Part shown: piece after piece, positions 18,320-25,905 of the stretch
Layout of the letters: every line of letters begins with the position of its first letter
Position numbering within the stretch: the first letter of the stretch is position 1
Translations under genes and position numbers: made by a program
Assembly: GCF_001045555.1 (NCBI RefSeq)
Contig: NZ_LFBU01000001.1
Coordinates: 2,232,001 to 2,296,000, forward strand
Length of the DNA: 64,000 bases
Source: Marinobacter subterrani
GTDB lineage: Bacteria; Pseudomonadota; Gammaproteobacteria; Pseudomonadales; Oleiphilaceae
Direction: 5' to 3'
Notes under the pieces: model-generated
What the model was told of the DNA's origin: nothing
Databases searched by the model: none
What the model saw: the letters and a program-made list of their open reading frames with translations, nothing else

Positions 18320-18775
18320 CTATAGAACCAGCGCCAGCCCACCCGTAACAACAGCGAACAGAATCGATAGCCAGATTACGGTCATCCAGGGGAAAGGCGG
18401 TGGGGGTGGCTCAATCGCCAATTCCTTTTCCAGGTAGTTTCTCAGCAAGCGGGTGTTACGGGTGTTGGCTTTGTACACGGCATCAAAGGCATCGCCCACC
18501 ACCGGCAACAGGCCACCGACAAAGTCGATGCCCATATTGCGCAGCATCTGTAGCTTCACCGCCTTACTGGCGCCGGCCCGCTGCGCCTCAAGCAGCACAT
18601 AGCCGGACAGGATCAGACCGGCCGCATCACCCACCACCGGCAACAAGCCGATAACCGCGTCCGCACCAACCCTAATCCTGGTAAAGGGGATACCGATGCT
18701 GCTCTCCGTCAGCCGGCTGAACTTGTCGAGCCGCGCCAGTCTGGCCCGCTGTTGGACTTCGGAAGGTTTCGGCAT
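18320..18775 (-). CDS. DUF4112 family membrane protein
   Basis: 151 residues. The DUF4112 pattern is clear: LDKFSRLTESSIGIPFTRIR leads into two internal repeats, IGLLPVVGDAAG (about 43-54) and GGLLPVVGDAFD (about 88-99), each ahead of a hydrophobic stretch. A last membrane helix ends the protein (WLSILFAVVTGGLALVL). TGGAGA precedes the ATG. Function is unknown in all members. It is 12 bp downstream of the DsbA-like gene and probably in the same operon. Confidence 0.85.
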   Translation of the reverse strand: MPKPSEVQQRARLARLDKFSRLTESSIGIPFTRIRVGADAVIGLLPVVGDAAGLILSGYVLLEAQRAGASKAVKLQMLRNMGIDFVGGLLPVVGDAFDAVYKANTRNTRLLRNYLEKELAIEPPPPPFPWMTVIWLSILFAVVTGGLALVL

Positions 18776-18787
18776 GACGTCTCCAGT

Positions 18788-19435
18788 TCACTCGGACTTT
18801 GTACCAATTTCCTCAAACGCCTGCACCAGTGTATCCGGTTCCTGGGCTCCGGAGATGAGATACTTGCCGTTAATGATAAATGCCGGCACCGCCGAAACAC
18901 CCGCCTGCTGGTATGTGAGTTCGTCTTCCCGCACCATTTTGGCGTAGTCATCCGACTTCAGCACTTCCCGGGCTTTTGCCGAATCCAGCCCCAGGCCGTC
19001 GACGCATCGAATCAGGTTCTGGTGGTCTGAGACGTCCTCGGCACGGCCGAAATAGGCGTCAAACAGTGCCTGTTTCATCTCCGTTTGGCGGCCTTGTTCG
19101 CCGGCCCATTTCACCAATCGATGGGCGTCAAAGGTGTTGCAGGTGAAGCGCTCCTGCATTCTTTCAAAGTTAAGACCGAGATCTTTCGCAATGGTCATCA
19201 TCTGGCTCTGGGTCGCGCGCATCTCCTCCTCACTTCGCCCGTATTTTCGGGCCAAAGCGGGAAGGATCGGCCCTCCTTCTCCACTGTGATCCGGGTTCAG
19301 TTCAAACGCATGCCACTGAACACTAAACTCATATTCAGAGGCCAGCTGCTCCATGGCTCGCTCCAGGCGGGCATAGCCAATGGCACACCAGGGGCAGGCA
19401 ATGTCGGAAACAATGTCGATGTGGATCTTCTTCAT
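18788..19435 (-). CDS. DsbA-family oxidoreductase (FrnE-like)
   Basis: 215 residues without a signal peptide, so cytoplasmic. The thioredoxin-like active site is SDIACPWCAIG (CPWC) at residues 11-21, as in FrnE and 2-hydroxychromene-2-carboxylate isomerase relatives. The helical insert (QWHAFELNPDHSGEGG) and C-terminal VSAVPAFIINGKYLISGAQ, with the conserved cis-proline, complete the fold. FrnE-like proteins act as disulfide isomerases or polyketide-modifying enzymes. The stop of the broken DUF2252 gene lies a few bases before its ATG region. Confidence 0.9.
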   Translation of the reverse strand: MKKIHIDIVSDIACPWCAIGYARLERAMEQLASEYEFSVQWHAFELNPDHSGEGGPILPALARKYGRSEEEMRATQSQMMTIAKDLGLNFERMQERFTCNTFDAHRLVKWAGEQGRQTEMKQALFDAYFGRAEDVSDHQNLIRCVDGLGLDSAKAREVLKSDDYAKMVREDELTYQQAGVSAVPAFIINGKYLISGAQEPDTLVQAFEEIGTKSE

Positions 19436-19446
19436 GTCGAATCCTG

Positions 19447-20095
19447 TCAGTTGGTGGACGGGGCAAAGGCGTCAAGAAATGTCTGGAAATCCTGCGCTAC
19501 ACATTCCGAATAGTGGGTGGCAATCGCCGACACCAGGGTAACGAATTCGCTTTCCCGGTCTTTTGTCAGCTGTTTCAGGGTCTGGTCAAACAAAAAGGGC
19601 TCATCCGGATTAACTGAGCGGCTGGCGCGCTTGTGCTCGGTGGCCAGAACCTCGCCCCAGGTGCCTGCCATTTTCAAAAAGTGCTTCTTCTTGTCAAATT
19701 TGTCGGTCGGAAAGTCATCTTTGAACGGCGACCGTTCCCTGACCGAGAAGACTGCACCGTCAAGTTCCAGCCAGCCCATAAATCACCTCGCCGTCGTGAT
19801 TGGCGAAGGCGCCGAAGTTACAGACATGGGCATCACCCTGTATCCAGGTCTGGGTGCCGGCCACCCCGCCAAACAGAGCAAACCGCCAATCGTTATACAT
19901 GTCCTGCCAGAACAGATGGCTGGTACCACGGAAAAACCGGTAGGGCGCTTCAGCCATTGCCGCAAACTTTTTCTTGCGGGCCGGTGCATCAAGCTCGGCG
20001 TTGTTCTCGTTGATCGCTTGAATGACCTGTTGATCGCGATTATGAAGCGTCAGCTCCTTGATCATATTCAGCTCTCTTGGGAAGTTTTCGCACAT
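19447..20095 (-). pseudogene. Broken DUF2252 gene with large internal deletion and frameshift
   Basis: The 5' frame (20095-19760) gives a normal DUF2252 N-terminus: APYRFFRGTSHLFWQDMY, then WIQGDAHVCNFGAF, then a stop at EVIYGLAGT. The 3' frame (ending 19447) gives the C-terminal part (WGEVLATEHKRASRS). Frames switch in about 20 bases near 19770-19785 (GGGCTGGCTGGAACTTGAC). The family is about 400 residues and the parts here total about 210, so the middle, including the NDFDE-type catalytic-like region, is lost. It is most likely non-functional. Confidence 0.8.
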
Positions 20096-20121
20096 TAAAT
20101 CCAGCCTAACACGGAGGCCGG

Positions 20122-20985
20122 TCAGGCATCTCCCGCAAGATGTTCCCGAATCAGCTCCGCCATCTGCCGGGCAGGTTCAGTGGGGCGGCCCGATGGCCGG
20201 TGCAGGGCCATCTCGATGGATTGCAGGGCCGGCATACCGCTTCTCTCGTCCAGGACACGTAACTGGGGGGTGAGCATGTCGCGGGTTACCGGTACTACCG
20301 CCAATCCGGCCACAACAACAGGCATCAGCCCGGTCATGGACTGGCTGGAATAAGCCAGACGCCATTGCCGGCCCGCAGCAAGCAGGGCCTGCTCGGCCAC
20401 CTCCCGGAAAACATCGGCACCCGGGGAGTAAAGCGCGAGAGGAATCGGATCGGTCAGGGATGGCTGTTTCTCTGCACCCACGGCCCAAACCAGTGGTTCC
20501 CGCCGGATAACCTCGCCACCGGGAGAGCGGGTCTGACGGGTCACAACCGCCAGATCCAGCTCACCGGCCTGCACCTGCTCCAGCAGCCTGACACTGGAGC
20601 CACAGATAACCTGCAGCTGAACCGCCGGAAATAGCTGGCTGAAGTGGGAAAGAACGGAGGTCAGTAAAAACGCATAGTCTTCCGGAATGCCCAGACTCAG
20701 TTGCCCCGAAACCCGGCGCTGCCGCAGAGAATCCAGTGCCTCGTTGTTCAGGGCCAGCATCTTCCGGGCGTAGCCGATCAGCTGCTCACCCTCTGAGGTG
20801 AACCGTATACGCCGGCCCTCTCGCTCGTGGAGGGGCACCTCCAACAAGGCTTCCAGGCGATGCAACTGCATGCTTACGGTTGACTGGGTATAAGCAAGCC
20901 GGTCAGCCGCCGCGGTAACCGTTCCGGTATCGGCAATGGCCACCAGCGTTTGCAGCACGTTCAGATCGAGAATCCGGGGACGCAA
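20122..20985 (-). CDS. LysR-family transcriptional regulator
   Basis: About 287 residues. The helix-turn-helix lies at the start (LNVLQTLVAIADTGTVTAAA, then TQSTVSMQLHRLEALLEVPL), followed by a substrate-binding effector domain. I place the start at TTG 20985 because AGGAGG (20993-20998) stands seven bases before it; the frame opens ten codons earlier without such a site. It is divergent from a DMT-type exporter gene with a perfect 16-bp palindrome in between, so it probably controls that exporter and itself. Confidence 0.88.
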   Translation of the reverse strand: MRPRILDLNVLQTLVAIADTGTVTAAADRLAYTQSTVSMQLHRLEALLEVPLHEREGRRIRFTSEGEQLIGYARKMLALNNEALDSLRQRRVSGQLSLGIPEDYAFLLTSVLSHFSQLFPAVQLQVICGSSVRLLEQVQAGELDLAVVTRQTRSPGGEVIRREPLVWAVGAEKQPSLTDPIPLALYSPGADVFREVAEQALLAAGRQWRLAYSSQSMTGLMPVVVAGLAVVPVTRDMLTPQLRVLDERSGMPALQSIEMALHRPSGRPTEPARQMAELIREHLAGDA

Positions 20986-21003
20986 ATCATCACCTCCTGT
21001 GAT

Positions 21004-21019
21004 GTTTTTGATCAAAAAC
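21004..21019. promoter_or_regulatory. Perfect 16-bp palindrome between LysR and exporter genes
   Basis: GTTTTTGATCAAAAAC reads the same on both strands and is followed by a partial repeat (GTTTTTGTGATG). It lies just upstream of the LysR ribosome site and 78 bp before the divergent exporter start, a usual position for an autoregulatory LysR operator. Binding is inferred. Confidence 0.45.
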
Positions 21020-21096
21020 TGTTGTTTTTGTGATGCTTAAACCGAGTATATCCTCCCACTGTCAGATCGCAACACACCAGCAAAAGAGGACTGCCC

Positions 21097-21999
21097 ATGA
21101 GGATTCTTGACGCGACCATCCGTCTGCCCAACATCCTGAGCATCATCGCGGCTCTGGTTGCCGTTGTGCTTTGGGCGATGGCCCCCTTGCTGGTCGATGC
21201 AGCCCAGTCCATCCCGCCCTTCCAGCTTACGACCATCGCCCTGATCAGTGGCGCACTGGCCGTGCTGCCCATGAGTTTCCGGGGCCGCGAAGCGCACAGA
21301 TCCGTGAAAGTGTCCTGGCAATGGAAACTGGTGATTTTCGGGCTTGTGCCGTTGCTGGTACTGGGGGCAGTCGGCGCCTATCTGGTAGGTTTGAGCATTG
21401 CGCCTACTGCAGAGGCATCACTGATCACCTATACCTGGCCGGTCATGTTCATCCTGATCAGCCAGTGGGCTTTCCATCGGCGGATTGCCCTGCCGGTAAT
21501 CGCGGGAGCGTTGATCGCCTTTTCCGGTGCGGCCTTATTGCTGGGTCCGGAAGTTCTGAGCAATGGTTCCTCAGGCAACCTGACCGGCTACGGGCTGGCT
21601 CTTCTGGCCGGGGCCTGCTGGGCCCTGTATTCGTGGATCTGCCAGGCAACACCCGTGGCGATCGCGCCGGTAATGCCGGGCCTGTTCCTTCTGGCAGCCG
21701 CCGGAGCGGCAGCCGCAGATACCGTTTCCGGCTCTGCCCATGCGCTGCCTTCAGGAACCGCGCTCGCCGCTGGTGTCGCCCTGGGCCTGGGGCCATACGG
21801 CCTCGCCATGGTGGCCTGGGATCTGGCGTTGAGGAAAGGCCCTACGGCCCTGGTGGGCAGCCTCGCTTACGCGGTGCCAGTGCTGGCCGCTCTGTTCCTG
21901 GTATTGGCCGGCATTGCCGCGCCAGACTGGCGGCTTCCGCTGGCGGCGATGCTGGTGGTTCTGGGTTCGCTGGTGGCATCCAGCCGCCGGCGGGCCTGA
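21097..21999 (+). CDS. EamA/DMT-family transporter (putative metabolite exporter)
   Basis: 300 residues with ten hydrophobic segments in two EamA repeats (about 12-145 and 155-295), typical of drug/metabolite exporters. VVLWAMAPLLVDAA in helix 1 and SIAPTAEASLITYTWPVMFI in helices 3-4 resemble aromatic amino acid exporters of the YddG type, though this is only suggestive. The divergent LysR gene is the likely regulator. The substrate is unknown. Confidence 0.85.
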   Translation: MRILDATIRLPNILSIIAALVAVVLWAMAPLLVDAAQSIPPFQLTTIALISGALAVLPMSFRGREAHRSVKVSWQWKLVIFGLVPLLVLGAVGAYLVGLSIAPTAEASLITYTWPVMFILISQWAFHRRIALPVIAGALIAFSGAALLLGPEVLSNGSSGNLTGYGLALLAGACWALYSWICQATPVAIAPVMPGLFLLAAAGAAAADTVSGSAHALPSGTALAAGVALGLGPYGLAMVAWDLALRKGPTALVGSLAYAVPVLAALFLVLAGIAAPDWRLPLAAMLVVLGSLVASSRRRA

Positions 22000-22018
22000 A
22001 CCGGACACGGACAAGACC

Positions 22019-22711
22019 CTAAAGATCCCGCAGATACCCCGCCCCCAGCTGCGCCATCTGCTGCCGAATCCAGCCTGTACGCTCCAGTACATAGGAAGAA
22101 GGCGAGGCCACGCTCAAAACCTTGGGATTCGGGAGCACAGCCGCCAGCAGGGCGGCCTGATACTCAGAAAGATAGCGGGCGGGCTTGCCGAAATAAGTCT
22201 GGCTGGCTGCCTCAACCCCGTAGATGCCGGGCCCGAACTCAGCGATATTCAGGTACACCTCCAGCACCCTCTGTTTTGGCCACAGAAAATCCAGCCCCAG
22301 AGCCATCGCCGCTTCTATGGCCTTGCGGATAAAACTGCGGTCATTCCAGAGAAAGAGGTTCTTGGCGGTCTGCTGGGTAATGGTGCTGGCCCCTCGAAGC
22401 CCCTCGCCAGCCCGATACTCCGACAGCGCCTGTCGAATCGCAGCAAAATCCACGCCCACATGATGCGGAAACCGTTGATCCTCGCTGGCGACCACCGCCA
22501 GAGGCATCCAGAGCGAAATGCCGGACATGGGCACCCACTCATGGGCCACAGAACTCTGGGAATGCGACAACTGGTAGCCCAGGATAAATGCCGAAGTAGG
22601 CGGATTCACAAACCGGAACAGCAGCATCACCAACAGAATCAGCGCTATCGCGCCACCGAAGATCAGCAAGAGGTAGTGCAATAGTTTTCGAAAACCCGAA
22701 GCCTTGGCCAC
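22019..22711 (-). CDS. mtgA: Monofunctional peptidoglycan glycosyltransferase
   Basis: 230 residues with one N-terminal membrane helix (about 10-32) and a single GT51 domain. The catalytic motif ASEDQRFPHHVGVDFAAIR contains the EDxxFxxH-type Glu. GASTITQQTAKNLFLW and RVLEVYLNIAEFGPGIYG are the other GT51 signatures, including the second Glu. Without a transpeptidase domain this is MtgA, which polymerizes lipid II in the periplasm. Length is normal. Confidence 0.95.
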   Translation of the reverse strand: MAKASGFRKLLHYLLLIFGGAIALILLVMLLFRFVNPPTSAFILGYQLSHSQSSVAHEWVPMSGISLWMPLAVVASEDQRFPHHVGVDFAAIRQALSEYRAGEGLRGASTITQQTAKNLFLWNDRSFIRKAIEAAMALGLDFLWPKQRVLEVYLNIAEFGPGIYGVEAASQTYFGKPARYLSEYQAALLAAVLPNPKVLSVASPSSYVLERTGWIRQQMAQLGAGYLRDL

Positions 22712-22739
22712 TGTTCAGAATCCGCTCTCTATCAAAAAC

Positions 22740-23609
22740 CTAATGCAGCTTTTCCAGGTATTCGAACACCGCTGCAAAATCATCGCGGCCACGCCCCGCG
22801 TTGTTGGCCTGACCATAGACTGACTTGGCCAGACTGGCCAGGAATAGCGGCTGTTTGTGTTCGTAAGCCGTTACATCCAGCAACTGTAAATCCTTGAGCA
22901 TCAGTTCCAGAGGAAACTGCGGGTCATAATCACCCTCTTTGATGAGTTCGGCCTTACCCTTGAGAAAAGGCGCAGTCACCGGCAGGTTCGGCAGCGTATC
23001 CATCAGGAAATCCCGACTGAATCCAAGTTTCTCACCCAGCAGTGCGGTTTCGGAATACACGAGCATGCTCTGGGCAAGCAGCGCATTCACCAGCATTTTG
23101 AAAGCACTGCCCTGGCCAACTGGCCCCACATGAAGAATTTTCTGGCCCATATGATCAAGCAGCGGCCGAACCTCCTCCACATCAGCCGATTCCCCACCGA
23201 GCAGAAATGTCAATTCACCGGTTTCGGCCGGCATTTTTGTTCCTGCCACAGGCGCATCCAGGAAACGCAGCCCCCGGTCGTCGGCGCGCTCCGCACACTC
23301 CCGGGTGTAGGAAGGATTTACCGTAGAACAGTTAATCCAGAGTGCGCCTTCACCCATCGCATTAATGAATCCACCATCACCAAAGGCAACTTTTTCAACC
23401 ACTTCCGGTGCGCTGAGCATGGTGAATACCATGTCTGCATCAGCCACCGCCTGCCGGGCAGAATCCGCAGCCTGTGCGCCCGCTTTCCTGAGTGGCACCA
23501 TGGCTTCCGAAGACCGGTTGAAGACTGTCAGCGTGATCCCTTCATGCTTGAGCAGATTGGTGGCCATGCGGCTACCCATAATGCCAAGGCCGATAAACGC
23601 GACGTTCAT
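22740..23609 (-). CDS. NAD(P)-dependent beta-hydroxyacid dehydrogenase (HIBADH/GLYR1 family)
   Basis: 289 residues from ATG 23609 with AGGAGAA just upstream; a longer open frame lacks a site. The N-terminus MNVAFIGLGIMGSRMATNLL is the dinucleotide loop. FLDAPVAGTKMPAETGELTF is the substrate-site motif, and GSAFKMLVNALLAQSM carries the catalytic Lys. The family covers 3-hydroxyisobutyrate dehydrogenase, tartronate semialdehyde reductase and succinic semialdehyde reductase; which applies is not clear. Neighbours do not help. Confidence 0.88.
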   Translation of the reverse strand: MNVAFIGLGIMGSRMATNLLKHEGITLTVFNRSSEAMVPLRKAGAQAADSARQAVADADMVFTMLSAPEVVEKVAFGDGGFINAMGEGALWINCSTVNPSYTRECAERADDRGLRFLDAPVAGTKMPAETGELTFLLGGESADVEEVRPLLDHMGQKILHVGPVGQGSAFKMLVNALLAQSMLVYSETALLGEKLGFSRDFLMDTLPNLPVTAPFLKGKAELIKEGDYDPQFPLELMLKDLQLLDVTAYEHKQPLFLASLAKSVYGQANNAGRGRDDFAAVFEYLEKLH

Positions 23610-23748
23610 TCGATTCTCCTTTTTGGTCCCGAACAAAGAGTGTAGTTCAGCCAGATTTGCGGAAAAACCCGTTTGGAGCAAGATTGACCGCTGCACAACA
23701 AACCACGCAGACTGTCAGTCAAGTCCTTGAGGAGCAACCACGCCAACA

Positions 23749-24054
23749 ATGCCAGCGAACGTGAAAACCCGGGTCCTGTTTCACTCCAGGCGCCTGAACA
23801 TCTACCTGGTGCGATACCCTGAGGGGCACAAGGTTGGGCCGCACCTGGATATGATTTCCGAGGGCCGCCTATACAAGCTCAATTGTGTGCTGGTGAAACC
23901 CAAAGCCGGTGGCGAATTCATCTGCGACAAGAACATTTTCAACCTGTTCGGGCGGGTTTACCTGTTTCGCCCGGATCTGCATCAGCATCGGGTCTCAAAA
24001 ATCGAGCGCGGAAATCGGTGGCTCTTGAGTTTTGCGTTAATCTCCGGCCCTTGA
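23749..24054 (+). CDS. Small 2OG-Fe(II) oxygenase-like double-stranded beta-helix protein
   Basis: 101 residues. YPEGHKVGPHLDM provides an HxD pair (about residues 32-34), and LFRPDLHQHRVSKIERGNRW supplies a later His followed by Arg, matching the HxD...H...R layout of 2-oxoglutarate/Fe(II) oxygenases. It is much shorter than most members and covers only the core barrel. GAGGAGC is upstream but rather far from the ATG. It precedes phaZ by about 45 bp. Substrate unknown; activity is inference. Confidence 0.6.
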   Translation: MPANVKTRVLFHSRRLNIYLVRYPEGHKVGPHLDMISEGRLYKLNCVLVKPKAGGEFICDKNIFNLFGRVYLFRPDLHQHRVSKIERGNRWLLSFALISGP

Positions 24055-24098
24055 AGTGAAGTGTGCTAATGTGGACGGAACTCAAGCAGGACAGTGCC

Positions 24099-25316
24099 AT
24101 GATGTATTTTGCCCACGAAATGAGCCGCGCTGCGTTGATGCCCTTGCGTATGGCGACAGACGCACAGAGTAAACTGCTCAGACATCCACTGAGCCCCCTG
24201 TCCCATCTGCCAGGTGCTCGCAGCATTGCTTCCGCCTATGGCGTATTCGGCGACTTGACCCGGCGCTACCCGAAACCAGCTTTCAATCTGCACTCAACAG
24301 TGTGCGACGGAGAGCAGGTCGACGTCAGCGAAGTCATCATCCAGCGCAAACCCTTTGCCCAGCTCAAGCATTTCCAGCGCAGCGTATCGCGGCCCGATGA
24401 CCCGAAACTCCTGATCGTTGCGCCGCTGTCCGGGCATTTTGCCTCACTGCTTCGCGGCACCGTCAAGGAAATGCTGCCAGACCACGACGTCTACATCACC
24501 GATTGGCGCGATGCCAGTCGGGTGCCCTTGTCCGCTGGCGACTTCGGGCTGGACGACTATATCGATTATGTTATCGATTTTATTGAACAGCTCGGGCCTG
24601 ACACCCATGTATTGGCGGTTTGCCAACCTGTCGTGCCGGTGCTCGCAGCTACCGCCCTCATGGCCGAAGATAAAAATCCGGCGACGCCTCGCTCACTGGC
24701 TCTCATGAGCGGCCCCATAGACGGACGTATCGATCCCACCGCACCCTGCGAACTGGCCACCAAACACAATCTGGCCTGGTTCCGGCGCAACCTTGTTCAC
24801 CCGGTACCGGCGCCCTACCCGGGGGCCATGCGGAAAGTGTATCCAGGATTCCTGCAACTGACCGGATTCGTGAACATGAACTTCGACCGCCACGTTGACG
24901 CCTACCGGGGCCTGTTCAAATCCATGCGTGACAAGGAAGTCGACAAGATCAGGCGTCATCGTGAGTTCTACGACGAGTACCTTGCGGTCATGGACCTGCC
25001 GGCCACCTATTACCTGGACACTATCCAGCGTGTCTTCCAGGAGTTTCACCTTGCCCGGGGCTGCTTCATGCACCGTGGCCGAAAGGTGAATCCCGCCGCT
25101 ATCGAAAAGACAGCACTGATGACGATTGAGGGTGAAAAGGACGACATTTCCAGCCCCGGGCAAACCCGGGCAGCCCATGACCTGTGCGTGAATATCCCCG
25201 ACGCCAGACGCCTGCACCATCTGCAACAGGGTGTTGGCCATTACGGTGTCTTCAATGGCAGCCAATGGCGCGAATCCATTGCGCCCCGGCTCAAGACATT
25301 CATCCGCGAAGCGTGA
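24099..25316 (+). CDS. phaZ: Intracellular polyhydroxyalkanoate depolymerase
   Basis: About 405 residues from ATG 24099. The sequence matches intracellular PHB depolymerases of the Ralstonia PhaZ type: NLHSTVCDGEQVDVSEVIIQ, then LLIVAPLSGHFASLLRGTV, then VYITDWRDASRVPLSAGDFG. VLAVCQPVVPVLAATALM carries the nucleophile Cys seen in place of the usual lipase Ser. A late GVGHYGVFNGSQWR gives the His. It releases 3-hydroxyacyl units from storage granules. Synthase (phaC) and a broken reductase gene follow on the same strand. Confidence 0.92.
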   Translation: MMYFAHEMSRAALMPLRMATDAQSKLLRHPLSPLSHLPGARSIASAYGVFGDLTRRYPKPAFNLHSTVCDGEQVDVSEVIIQRKPFAQLKHFQRSVSRPDDPKLLIVAPLSGHFASLLRGTVKEMLPDHDVYITDWRDASRVPLSAGDFGLDDYIDYVIDFIEQLGPDTHVLAVCQPVVPVLAATALMAEDKNPATPRSLALMSGPIDGRIDPTAPCELATKHNLAWFRRNLVHPVPAPYPGAMRKVYPGFLQLTGFVNMNFDRHVDAYRGLFKSMRDKEVDKIRRHREFYDEYLAVMDLPATYYLDTIQRVFQEFHLARGCFMHRGRKVNPAAIEKTALMTIEGEKDDISSPGQTRAAHDLCVNIPDARRLHHLQQGVGHYGVFNGSQWRESIAPRLKTFIREA

Positions 25317-25390
25317 CAGGCTTCACATTTTCTTGTCGCAACTCAGGTGCTCTGCTAGCTTGAATGAGGTGATCAATAATAAGGAATAAC

Positions 25391-25880
25391 GAATAGAGCG
25401 GGCTACCGCTCCCGTCAGCCTGAGGGCGACGAAGTTGCCAGGGAAATCGAGGCGACCGGCGTCCGGGCACTTGCCTTCAAAGCAGACCTGTCAAAAATGC
25501 CGGAGGCACCGAGCCTGGTGCGTCAGGTTCAGGAACAGTGGGGCCGCATCATCAACATCACTTCTTTCGTCGGGCAGGCCGGCAACTTCGGGCAAGCCAA
25601 CTTTGCGGCCAGTAAGGGCGGCATTATCGCGTTTACCAAGACCGTGGCACTGGAGATGGCAAAGCACAACATTACGGTCAATGCCATTGCCCCGGGCTTC
25701 ACCGAAACCGAAATGCTGGCACAGGTCCCGGAGAATATTCGAGAACAGATCATTGCCCGGGTTCCAATGGGTCGTTTTGGCAAACCGGAGGAAATTGCCC
25801 GCGCCGTTGTTTTTCTGGCCGCAGAAGGAGATTACATCACCGGCCAGCAGATCAACGTTAACGGCGGCGTTTACATGTAA
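25391..25880 (+). pseudogene. Broken acetoacetyl-CoA reductase/FabG-type SDR gene (phaB-like), two deletions
   Basis: One frame reads GYRSRQPEGDEVAREIEATG, then ADLSKMPEAPSLVRQVQEQW, then directly GRIINITSFVGQAGNFGQAN and on through ASKGG to the normal end GQQINVNGGVYM. The N-terminal TGG..GIG cofactor loop is missing, and EQWGR is fused to GRIINITS, deleting the whole NNAG segment (about 55-60 residues). Intact proteins have about 245 residues. YxxxK is altered to FAASK in the remaining part. The fusion point lies at a repeated GGCCGCATC-like stretch. Without the cofactor loop it cannot be an active reductase. It sits exactly between phaZ and phaC. Confidence 0.85.
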
Positions 25881-25905
25881 CACGTGAAAGGCAGAGGGTG
25901 AAAAC

